From the NCBI GenBank assembly GCA_016189825.1, contig JACPRR010000061.1, positions 1 through 8,221 on the forward strand: DNA of 8,221 bases, read 5' to 3'. The notes below the pieces were generated by a model. The model was given only the letters and a program-made list of their open reading frames with translations. It searched no databases and was not told where the DNA came from. This DNA comes from Chloroflexota bacterium. Lineage in GTDB: Bacteria; Chloroflexota; Dehalococcoidia; JACPPY01. Both the position numbers and the translations under genes were made by a program. Within the stretch, counting starts at the first letter, position 1; every line of letters starts with the position of its first letter. This document shows, one piece after another, positions 1-5,168 of the stretch.

Positions 1-137
1 CGGCTCGGGACAATGGTTGGGTAGCAGAAGATTGGCAAGCAACCTAAGGCGGAATTGTACCAAGGCCGGTGTGGACCGTCAAACGAGTCCGCTATGATGG
101 CAACGGTGGCACGGCGCGGAAAGGGCCGGGCGTGGAA

Positions 138-146
138 TGCTATAAT
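138..146 (+). promoter_or_regulatory. Extended -10 promoter for the small Cys/His protein gene
   Basis: The bases TGCTATAAT form a perfect -10 hexamer (141-146) preceded by the TGn extension at 138-140. No good -35 hexamer is seen 16-18 bp upstream, which is acceptable for extended -10 promoters. Transcription would start near 152-154, just before the ribosome binding site, so the leader would be only about 15 nt. The inference is from motif and position only. Confidence 0.6.
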
Positions 147-155
147 CTACCGGCC

Positions 156-162
156 AAGGAGG
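156..162 (+). promoter_or_regulatory. Strong ribosome binding site (AAGGAGG)
   Basis: AAGGAGG at 156-162 is a near-perfect Shine-Dalgarno sequence, 6 nt before the ATG at 169. It decides the start of the small gene. The reading frame is open back to 55, but the upstream part would run through the promoter and is rejected. Confidence 0.8.
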
Positions 163-168
163 CGAGCC

Positions 169-348
169 ATGGCGGATACAGCAGACACAACAAAGAAGGT
201 GAAGGTCGGGGTCTTAGAGTATACGGTGGGGGATTCCGCCACCTGCCCCGATTGTGGAAAGCGCTTCATCTGCAAGAAGCATATGTACATGAACGAGCAA
301 TGGTACAAGATGTGGAAGGAAAGGGGCATGGGGCTCGGCTGCGGGTAG
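169..348 (+). CDS. Small Cys/His zinc-ribbon-like protein, unknown function (59 aa)
   Basis: This is a 59-residue protein whose family I do not recognise. Residues 1-20 are polar and lysine-rich, followed by a CPDC motif (C26, C29), then C35 and H38 (CKKH). Together these could make a C3H zinc-binding site. The C-terminal third is rich in Met, Trp, Tyr and Lys and ends in GLGCG with another cysteine (C58). The start at 169 is well supported by AAGGAGG with 6-nt spacing and by the TATAAT box just upstream. There is no signal peptide or membrane segment, so it is probably cytoplasmic. It lies upstream of the HIT protein gene on the same strand and may share its transcript. Zinc binding is inferred from spacing alone. 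It could be a small nucleic-acid-binding or redox-sensitive protein, but nothing in the sequence shows which. That it is a real gene is fairly sure. Confidence 0.72.
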   Translation: MADTADTTKKVKVGVLEYTVGDSATCPDCGKRFICKKHMYMNEQWYKMWKERGMGLGCG

Positions 349-365
349 CAGCGACTGGCAAAGGC

Positions 366-389
366 CACCTTCCCTGTAACGGGAGGGTG
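366..389 (+). other. Intercistronic hairpin, 9-bp stem with 6-nt loop
   Basis: Bases 366-374 (CACCTTCCC) pair with 381-389 (GGGAGGGTG) through nine pairs, one of them G-U, around the loop TGTAAC. It sits between the small Cys/His gene and the HIT gene, ending 15 nt before the HIT start codon. No run of T follows, so it is not a standard intrinsic terminator. It could stabilise the upstream message or limit read-through. The fold is seen directly; the role is inferred. Confidence 0.5.
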
Positions 390-404
390 CAGATAGGTCG
401 TGAG

Positions 405-884
405 ATGGAACACCTTTGGGCCCCATGGAGGTCGGCGTATGTCACCTCCGCGAAACCAACTGGCTGCGTCTTTTGCGAATGCGCCGCGAAGGGCGTTGAC
501 CGGGCAAGCCGAATACTATTCCGCGGCCAGAAGAGCTTCGTCATCATGAACACTTTTCCCTACAATCCAGGGCACCTCATGGTCGTGCCTTCCCGGCATG
601 TCGGGCGGATCGAGGACCTTACGGATGAAGAGGCCAACGAGTGCTTCGCCCTGGTCAGGAAGACTGTAGCTGTCCTGGCAAAGGCGACAAAGCCGCACGG
701 GTTCAATGTGGGCATGAATCTGGGCAAGGTTGCCGGCGCTGGGATTGCCGATCACGTGCACGTCCATGTCGTCCCGCGGTGGGAAGGGGACACCAATTTC
801 ATGCCGCTCATCGCGGAGACGAAGGTGGTGTCTGAGTCGTTGGCCGCAGTCTATGATCGTCTGAAGCCCGGCTTCGAAGGATAG
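405..884 (+). CDS. HIT family nucleotide hydrolase/phosphorylase
   Basis: A complete 159-residue histidine-triad protein. The catalytic motif is HVHVHVVPRW with H117, H119 and H121; the middle histidine is the expected nucleophile that forms the nucleotidyl intermediate. The N-terminus (MEHLWAPWRSAYV, then CVFC at 21-24) is typical of the bacterial HIT branch that includes Ap4A phosphorylases/hydrolases and binds zinc through CxxC. The substrate is therefore likely a dinucleoside polyphosphate or a nucleotide conjugate, in the cytoplasm. The start at 405 was chosen because the family begins at this LWAPWR segment. The frame stays open upstream to 69, but that part matches nothing and overlaps the small gene. 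The ribosome site is weak (AGGT at 395-398). The stop faces the pheA stop 21 bp away. The family is certain; the exact substrate is not. Confidence 0.93.
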   Translation: MEHLWAPWRSAYVTSAKPTGCVFCECAAKGVDRASRILFRGQKSFVIMNTFPYNPGHLMVVPSRHVGRIEDLTDEEANECFALVRKTVAVLAKATKPHGFNVGMNLGKVAGAGIADHVHVHVVPRWEGDTNFMPLIAETKVVSESLAAVYDRLKPGFEG

Positions 885-905
885 GCGTAGGGCGCTCCTC
901 CAGGC

Positions 906-1736
906 TTAGTCCTGGGCGGCGGGGTAGGAACCAAGCACCTTTATCAGCGAGTTGCTACTGCGCAGCTCGGCAAGAGCATCGCGGCACGGCGTGTCGTCCA
1001 TGTGCCCTTCGAAGTCGGCGTAGAAAACGTACTCCCACGGCCGGTCTCGGCTGGGCCTGGACTCCAGCTTGGTGAGGTTGAGCTTGCGCGTGGCGAATGC
1101 CCCGATGCAGGCATACAGGGCGCCGGGAACATTCTGCGTCGCGAAGATTATGGAGGTCTTGTTGGCTGCTGCAGGCTGCGCTTTCTGCCGCGAGATTGCG
1201 AGGAACCTGGTGTAGTTCCTGGGGTTGGTTTCGATATTGGCCGCAAGCACCTCGAGGCCGTAGAAACGGGCCGCGCGCTTGCTTGCCACCGCGCCGCAGT
1301 GGGCAAGGCCCTGTTCCCTTATCATCTTCGCGCTGCCCGCGGTGTCGTAGGCTGGTATGATCTCGGCCCTGAGTCTGCCCAGGAACTCCTCGCACTGCGC
1401 CAGCGCCTGGGGATGTGAGTATATTCTCTGCAACTGCTCTATCGTTTCACCGGGCAACGCCATAAGGCAGTGGCTGACCCGCAACTGTGCTTCGCCGAAT
1501 ATGGTCAGATCATAGCGCAGCAACAGGTCGTACGTGTCGTTGATGCTGCCGGCAGTAGAGTTCTCCACCGGGACCACGCCGAACGAGACTTCTCCGCAGG
1601 AGACTGCCGAAAAAACATCGTTGAGTGTGCGGCAGGGAACGACTGGGACGTCGGCGAACAGCTTCGCGGCAGCCTCTTCGCTGAAAGCGCCGCGTTCTCC
1701 CTGGAACGCTATGGAGCCCGTGTTTGCTGCAGTCAT
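906..1736 (-). CDS. pheA: Prephenate dehydratase, monofunctional with C-terminal ACT domain
   Basis: This enzyme converts prephenate to phenylpyruvate with loss of water and CO2, the committed step of phenylalanine synthesis. With the ATG at 1736 it has 276 residues, the usual size of a stand-alone dehydratase with no chorismate mutase domain. Visible motifs are IAFQGERGAFSE at the N-terminus, VENSTAGSI (57-65), SHPQALAQC (107-115), DTAGSA (131-136) and NYTRF (174-178), the last holding the catalytic Thr-Arg-Phe. An ACT domain follows (about 194-273, with GALYACIGAF and ESRP), the usual site of phenylalanine feedback inhibition. The frame also opens at a TTG at 1745, adding three residues. 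Neither start has a clear ribosome binding site. It is the last gene of the usp-trkA-trkA-pheA run and starts about 20 bp after the TrkA stop, so it may depend on translational coupling. Confidence 0.95.
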   Translation of the reverse strand: MTAANTGSIAFQGERGAFSEEAAAKLFADVPVVPCRTLNDVFSAVSCGEVSFGVVPVENSTAGSINDTYDLLLRYDLTIFGEAQLRVSHCLMALPGETIEQLQRIYSHPQALAQCEEFLGRLRAEIIPAYDTAGSAKMIREQGLAHCGAVASKRAARFYGLEVLAANIETNPRNYTRFLAISRQKAQPAAANKTSIIFATQNVPGALYACIGAFATRKLNLTKLESRPSRDRPWEYVFYADFEGHMDDTPCRDALAELRSSNSLIKVLGSYPAAQD

Positions 1737-1756
1737 AATAGTCAAGGGCAGGGTAG

Positions 1757-2419
1757 CTAGGCGCCGACCAGTGCCGCCCGCAATTGCTCTTCCATCTCGC
1801 CGATAATCACGGCGATGAACCTGTCGCCCGCGCCCACCACTGTGTCAGGCTTGGGGAGCAGCGGTTGCGCGTCCTGCCTGATGAGCGCGGAGAGGAGCGT
1901 TGTTGGCGGAATCGGCAATTCGTCGATCCGTTTTCCGATGGCCGGAGAGTGTTGGGGTACCTTCACCTCAACCACCTGCATTCCCTGCTGGTCCATTTTG
2001 AGGAGATGGATCAAGGCGTGAGTAGGCACTTCCTGCTGGATGTGCTCGAGTATCAGGTTGGTGGCGCTGACAGTGCAGTCGATGCCCAGTTTCTTGAATA
2101 TGGCCTCGTTCTTGGGGTTGTTTACCAGCGCGATCGTCCGGGGGACGGAGAACTTGTGCCTGGCCACCTGGCAAACCACCAGGTTATCTTCATCTTCGTT
2201 CGTGCTTGCGACGATCATATCCGCCCGCGTGGTACCGGCATCCGCTAGGGTCGCGGTTTCGGTCCCGTCGCCCCTCATGCAGACCGTCCCGATTTCTTCG
2301 TTGATGTGCTCGCACTTGCCCGGGTCTGTCTCGATTATCAGGACTTCGTGTCCTTCGTCGAGCAGGGCCTTGCACAGAGAATATCCTATCTTGCCGCCGC
2401 CCACGATAATGATGTACAC
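1757..2419 (-). CDS. trkA: TrkA family potassium uptake regulator (RCK_N + RCK_C)
   Basis: A 220-residue cytoplasmic subunit of the Trk/Ktr type that gates potassium transporters. Residues 1-125 form a Rossmann RCK_N domain: VGGGKIG (GxGxxG, 7-12), an acidic residue closing beta-2 (E30, favouring NAD(H)), and the RGDGTE turn (49-54). Residues about 138-210 form an RCK_C domain. This is one RCK unit, like KtrA, whereas enterobacterial TrkA carries two in tandem. The start is GTG at 2419, with AAGGGGG 4 nt upstream; that site overlaps the TAA stop of the preceding TrkA gene, which suggests coupled translation. The gap to that gene is 9 bp. No membrane partner (TrkH/KtrB) lies in the window, so the channel it gates is unknown. 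Confidence 0.9.
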   Translation of the reverse strand: MYIIIVGGGKIGYSLCKALLDEGHEVLIIETDPGKCEHINEEIGTVCMRGDGTETATLADAGTTRADMIVASTNEDEDNLVVCQVARHKFSVPRTIALVNNPKNEAIFKKLGIDCTVSATNLILEHIQQEVPTHALIHLLKMDQQGMQVVEVKVPQHSPAIGKRIDELPIPPTTLLSALIRQDAQPLLPKPDTVVGAGDRFIAVIIGEMEEQLRAALVGA

Positions 2420-2428
2420 GCTACCCCC

Positions 2429-2830
2429 TTACGTCGCTTCGAGCCTGGACTTGAGCAACTGCGCGAAGACTGTGGTAGGGCTTACCGCCTCCAGTCCCAG
2501 CGTATCGTAGATATCCTTGCGCAACGGGTCGTAGATCCGGCACAGGACCCTTGGCACCTTGAAGATGTGCTTGGCAATCTGAGCTGACATAACGTTCCGG
2601 TTGTCTCCCTCAGTTACTGCCACCATGGCGTCAGCCTTTTCGATGCCTGCTTTGCGCAGTGAACCCTCATCGGTGCCGTCTCCCACCATTACTGTGCCGC
2701 TGAAAGTGGAAGGCAGCCTGCGAAAGCTGTTGGCCGTGACATCCAGTACCGTGACCTTGTGGCCTTCGGCATCCATCAATGCGGCCAGTTGCGCCCCGAC
2801 TCGCCCGCAGCCGACAATGATGATGTTCAT
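2429..2830 (-). CDS. TrkA-N (RCK_N-only) NAD-binding protein
   Basis: A 133-residue protein that is only the RCK_N Rossmann domain: VGCGRVG (GxGxxG, 7-12), D30 at the end of beta-2, VGDGTDEGSL (49-58), then a C-terminal helix that stops at residue 133. The RCK_C domain present in the next gene is absent. The stop is clean, and the following GTG gene has its own ribosome site, so this looks like a genuine short paralogue and not a frameshift product. The start is firm: AGGAGG lies 4 nt before the ATG, and the ATG shares the ATGA overlap with the usp stop. It probably pairs with the 220-residue TrkA protein in a mixed octameric gating ring, or senses NAD(H)/nucleotide for it. That pairing is inferred from adjacency. 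Confidence 0.88.
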   Translation of the reverse strand: MNIIIVGCGRVGAQLAALMDAEGHKVTVLDVTANSFRRLPSTFSGTVMVGDGTDEGSLRKAGIEKADAMVAVTEGDNRNVMSAQIAKHIFKVPRVLCRIYDPLRKDIYDTLGLEAVSPTTVFAQLLKSRLEAT

Positions 2831-3303
2831 TTCCCCTCCTGGTCTTGCAAGGCCGGCCGCACAATGACAACCGGGCAGGGGGCATCCCTGAGCACGGTCA
2901 GCACCGAAGGGGCAACGCCAGAGGTCCCGAAACGCTTCTTGTAGCCGGCGCCCATCAGTATCAAGTCCGCCTTCTTCTCTACTGCCTCGTCAATGATGGC
3001 GACGCCAACTTCCCGTGCCTGGAGGATGTCGGTATCGATCTCGCAATTGCATTCAACCAGCGTATCTTCCACTTGGGAAAGTGTGCGTTCGGCCTTCTGT
3101 ATTTCCGGGTCGATACTTGCGTCCAGGGGCAAACTGCGTTGGACCTGGATCACATATAGCACCAGGATCTTGCACTTGCCTTTCTTGACCAGCTTCGACA
3201 GATTGCAGGCAAGCTGTATGGCCGGCCCGTCGTTTTCGCCACTCACGGGCAGCAGTATTGTTTCGTATTCTCCCTTGTCTACCCTCGCGACTGCGCTTGA
3301 CAT
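2827..3303 (-). CDS. Universal stress protein (Usp fold), degenerate ATP motif
   Basis: A 158-residue single-domain Usp protein. The N-terminal strand ETILLPVSGEND (14-25) and the C-terminal half (DLILMGAGYKKRFG then CPVVIVRP, 113-150) are characteristic. The ATP-binding signature of the family is G-x2-G-x9-G-S/T. Counting from G118, the next positions hold Y121, A131 and P132, so three of four signature residues are lost. The Asp usual after PV in the first strand is S21. It is therefore likely a non-ATP-binding or altered-ligand member. It leads the run usp-trkA-trkA-pheA, with its own promoter upstream, and its stop overlaps the next start (ATGA). Usp domains often act with ion transporters, which fits the TrkA neighbours. 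The start at 3303 is the only ATG near the domain edge, with only a weak GAAG ribosome site 8 nt upstream. Confidence 0.88.
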   Translation of the reverse strand: MSSAVARVDKGEYETILLPVSGENDGPAIQLACNLSKLVKKGKCKILVLYVIQVQRSLPLDASIDPEIQKAERTLSQVEDTLVECNCEIDTDILQAREVGVAIIDEAVEKKADLILMGAGYKKRFGTSGVAPSVLTVLRDAPCPVVIVRPALQDQEGK

Positions 3304-3323
3304 AGGTCCGACTTCAAGCGACT

Positions 3324-3352
3324 ATTATAGTCTCGCCACGTTGAACACGCAA
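3324..3352 (-). promoter_or_regulatory. Sigma70-type promoter for the usp-trkA-trkA-pheA run
   Basis: On the minus strand TATAAT lies at 3329-3324, and TTGCGT at 3352-3347 is 17 bp upstream, the ideal spacing. The -10 is perfect, and the -35 matches TTGACA at its first three bases. The -35 ends immediately next to the recO stop codon (3353-3355). Transcription would begin near 3317, giving a leader of about 13 nt before the usp ATG. It separates the repair genes from the usp/trkA genes. The evidence is motif only. Confidence 0.6.
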
Positions 3353-4186
3353 TCAGTGCGCTGCCGCCGTGTCCGCACGGCCTTTTCCCTGGGAAGGTTG
3401 CGGTAGGTCCGGCGGGACCGCCTTGCGCACTTCGCTCCTTACCTTGTCCATCCAGGTCGCCGACTGGACTCGCCGTTCGAGCAGGTACTCGACGTACACT
3501 CGCAGCACGTGCTCCAACTCGCCGGCAAGATGCTCCTCGATATTGACGCGGAGAGCCGTGGCCCAATCTCCATCCTGTAACAAGCGGAGCACCTTGATCG
3601 AGTTTACAGATATGCCGCGGGCGGCGGGGTCAGCGCCGGCACATGCCGGGCAAAGTACTCCACCGCCGCTCGGGCTGAAGGCATTTGTCGTTGGCTTGAG
3701 CTGGGCATTGCACGCGGTGCAGTGATAGAGATTCGGCCTGTAGCCCATGCACTGGAGAAGCTGCATTTCGAACCGGCGAAGCAACAGGTCGCTCTTCCTG
3801 GTCTCACAGAGTTCGACCATTGTTCCAAGGAGGATGTCGAATAGATCGACGTTTTCCTGGTGTTCTACGGTGAACCGGCTGACCAGTTCGGCGACGTAGA
3901 ATGCGCAGCTTGAGCGGGCAAGGTCGGTCTTGAGGGGTAAGAAGGGGTGAATGACCTCGCCCTGGCTGAGGACATCGAGACCGCGGCCGCGGGCGATCTG
4001 GAGGGTGGAGTGAGTGAAAAGCTCGACCAGGCCTGCCAGCTTGCTCTTGGGCTTTCGCACTCCTTTGGCCACGGCCTTGAGCTTGCCGTATTCGGCGGTG
4101 AAGAACGTGACCACACGGTCGGCCTCGCCCAGCTCGGTCCGTCGCAGCACGATGGCTTCGGCACGGTAAGAACGCGGCGGTGTCAT
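3353..4186 (-). CDS. recO: DNA repair protein RecO
   Basis: RecO helps load RecA onto SSB-coated single-stranded DNA together with RecR in the RecF pathway, and anneals complementary strands. This copy is complete at 277 residues. The N-terminal OB fold (about 1-80) opens with SYRAEAIVLRRTELGEADRV, which is diagnostic. A helical middle follows, then a zinc finger with C156, C159, C179 and C182 (CTAC and CPAC). A polar tail after about residue 255 makes it a little longer than the common 240-260 residues. The ATG at 4186 has GAGG 6 nt upstream. It lies 30 bp downstream of recR on the same strand, so the two partners are probably co-transcribed. The usp promoter starts at its stop codon. Confidence 0.95.
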   Translation of the reverse strand: MTPPRSYRAEAIVLRRTELGEADRVVTFFTAEYGKLKAVAKGVRKPKSKLAGLVELFTHSTLQIARGRGLDVLSQGEVIHPFLPLKTDLARSSCAFYVAELVSRFTVEHQENVDLFDILLGTMVELCETRKSDLLLRRFEMQLLQCMGYRPNLYHCTACNAQLKPTTNAFSPSGGGVLCPACAGADPAARGISVNSIKVLRLLQDGDWATALRVNIEEHLAGELEHVLRVYVEYLLERRVQSATWMDKVRSEVRKAVPPDLPQPSQGKGRADTAAAH

Positions 4187-4216
4187 CGTTTGCCTCGCGC
4201 AAACACCGTTGCGCGC

Positions 4217-4834
4217 CTACCCCAATTGCTGGCGCCCTTCAAGTGCTCCCGTCAGAGTGACCTCATCGGTGTATTCCAGATCCGCGCCGAACGGCAATCC
4301 CCTGGCGAGTCTGGTGATCCTGATGCCGAACGGGCTCATGATGCGCTGCAGGTACAGCGCAGTGGCCTCGCCCTCGACGTTCGGGTTGGTGGCGAGGATG
4401 ACCTCTCGCACCGTGCTATCCTGGAGACGCGCCAGAAGCTCCTTGATCTTGATCTGGTCTGGTCCGATACCTTCCGAAGGAGCGATGGTGCCATGGAGGA
4501 CGTGGTACAGGCCCTTGAAGGCTTTCGTTCTTTCCAGTGGCAGTATGTCCATCGGCTTCTCGACCACGCATATCTGGGCTACATCGCGCTTGGGGTCGCG
4601 GCAGATTACGCACGTTTCGGCATCGGAGATGTTAAGGCACGTCGAGCACAGCGTGATCTGCTGTTTCAATAAGGTGATGGCCTCGGCCAGCTCTGTCACT
4701 TGCTGCTGGTCAGCCTGGAGGAGGTAGTAAGCGAGACGCTGGGCGCTCTTCGGACCAACTCCTGGCAATCTGTGGAGTGCGGCGATCAGCCTGGCTACTG
4801 GCTCCGCGGTGGAAGTGGAACTGACGTTGCTCAA
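4217..4834 (-). CDS. recR: Recombination protein RecR
   Basis: RecR forms a ring-shaped clamp that works with RecO and RecF to load RecA at gaps and stalled forks. The protein has 205 residues, close to the family's usual 200. Visible in order are a helix-hairpin-helix (LPGVGPKSAQRLA, 23-35), a four-cysteine zinc finger (C63, C66, C75, C78) and a Toprim domain (from CVVEKPMDI, about 89, with E92, through TNPNVEGEATALY, 149-161). The C-terminal part is ARGLPFGADLEYTDEVTL. The start is TTG at 4834: no in-frame ATG exists before the stop at 4859-4861, and AAGGA lies 7 nt upstream of the TTG. It begins 28 bp after ybaB, the common bacterial order dnaX-ybaB-recR. Confidence 0.96.
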   Translation of the reverse strand: MSNVSSTSTAEPVARLIAALHRLPGVGPKSAQRLAYYLLQADQQQVTELAEAITLLKQQITLCSTCLNISDAETCVICRDPKRDVAQICVVEKPMDILPLERTKAFKGLYHVLHGTIAPSEGIGPDQIKIKELLARLQDSTVREVILATNPNVEGEATALYLQRIMSPFGIRITRLARGLPFGADLEYTDEVTLTGALEGRQQLG

Positions 4835-4841
4835 TTGGTCA

Positions 4842-4846
4842 TCCTT
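4842..4846 (-). promoter_or_regulatory. Ribosome binding site deciding the TTG start of recR
   Basis: AAGGA on the minus strand lies 7 nt before the TTG at 4834-4832. The in-frame stretch upstream of the TTG up to the stop at 4859-4861 contains no ATG or GTG, so this site fixes the start. Confidence 0.65.
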
Positions 4847-4862
4847 GCTCTGGTCATTTCAG

Positions 4863-5168
4863 CTACATTCCCGGTAGCTTGAGTCCGCCGGTCAGGGCGC
4901 TCATGCGCTTGGAAACAAGCTCCTGCGATCGCTTCAGCCCTTCGTTCACCGCGGCGAGGACAAGGTCTTCAACGAGGCTGATATCCTCCGGGTCCACGGC
5001 TTCCGGCTTTATCTTGATGCTGCGGAAGTTCTGGTGCCCGTCGACAACGACGGTGACCATGCCGCCGCCGGAACTGGCCTCCACTGTCTCATTGCCGAGC
5101 TCTTCCTGTGCTTTGGCCAGCCTGGCCTGGAGTTCCTGAGCCTGCTTCATGATGTTCTTATTCAGCAT
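4863..5168 (-). CDS. ybaB: YbaB/EbfC family nucleoid-associated protein
   Basis: A small dimeric DNA-binding protein of the YbaB/EbfC family, a nucleoid component that coats DNA and affects expression. With the ATG at 5168 it has 101 residues, the typical size. The N-terminal helix (MLNKNIMKQAQELQARLAKA) is the usual dimer/tweezer helix, followed by the VEASSGGGMVTVVVDG beta segment and the PEAVDPEDISLVEDLVLAAVNEG helix, all family landmarks. The frame is open upstream to an ATG at 5189. The start at 5168 is preferred because GAGGAG lies 4 nt before it and because the homologous part begins there. It overlaps the 3' end of dnaX by 11 nt, so translation is likely coupled. recR follows 28 bp later. 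Confidence 0.93.
   Translation of the reverse strand: MLNKNIMKQAQELQARLAKAQEELGNETVEASSGGGMVTVVVDGHQNFRSIKIKPEAVDPEDISLVEDLVLAAVNEGLKRSQELVSKRMSALTGGLKLPGM

Noticed and set aside
1..47. Possible C-terminal end of a plus-strand gene entering from the left, 14 codons to a TAA
   Set aside because: The stretch is too short to judge, third positions are not GC-rich as in the neighbouring genes, and no motif is recognised.
93..98. Second promoter-like TATGAT upstream of the small gene
   Set aside because: The best -35 candidate (TGGACC, 72-77) is only 15 bp away and weak. The extended TATAAT at 141 explains the gene better.
69..404. Open frame extending the HIT protein 112 residues upstream
   Set aside because: It would run through the TATAAT promoter and the well-supported small gene in another frame, and its sequence shows no domain. 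HIT proteins of this branch begin at the LWAPWR segment encoded from 405.
2420..2431. Frameshift splitting one long TrkA into two genes
   Set aside because: Both proteins start with their own complete GxGxxG Rossmann domain and each has its own ribosome binding site, so they are tandem paralogues and not halves of one broken gene.
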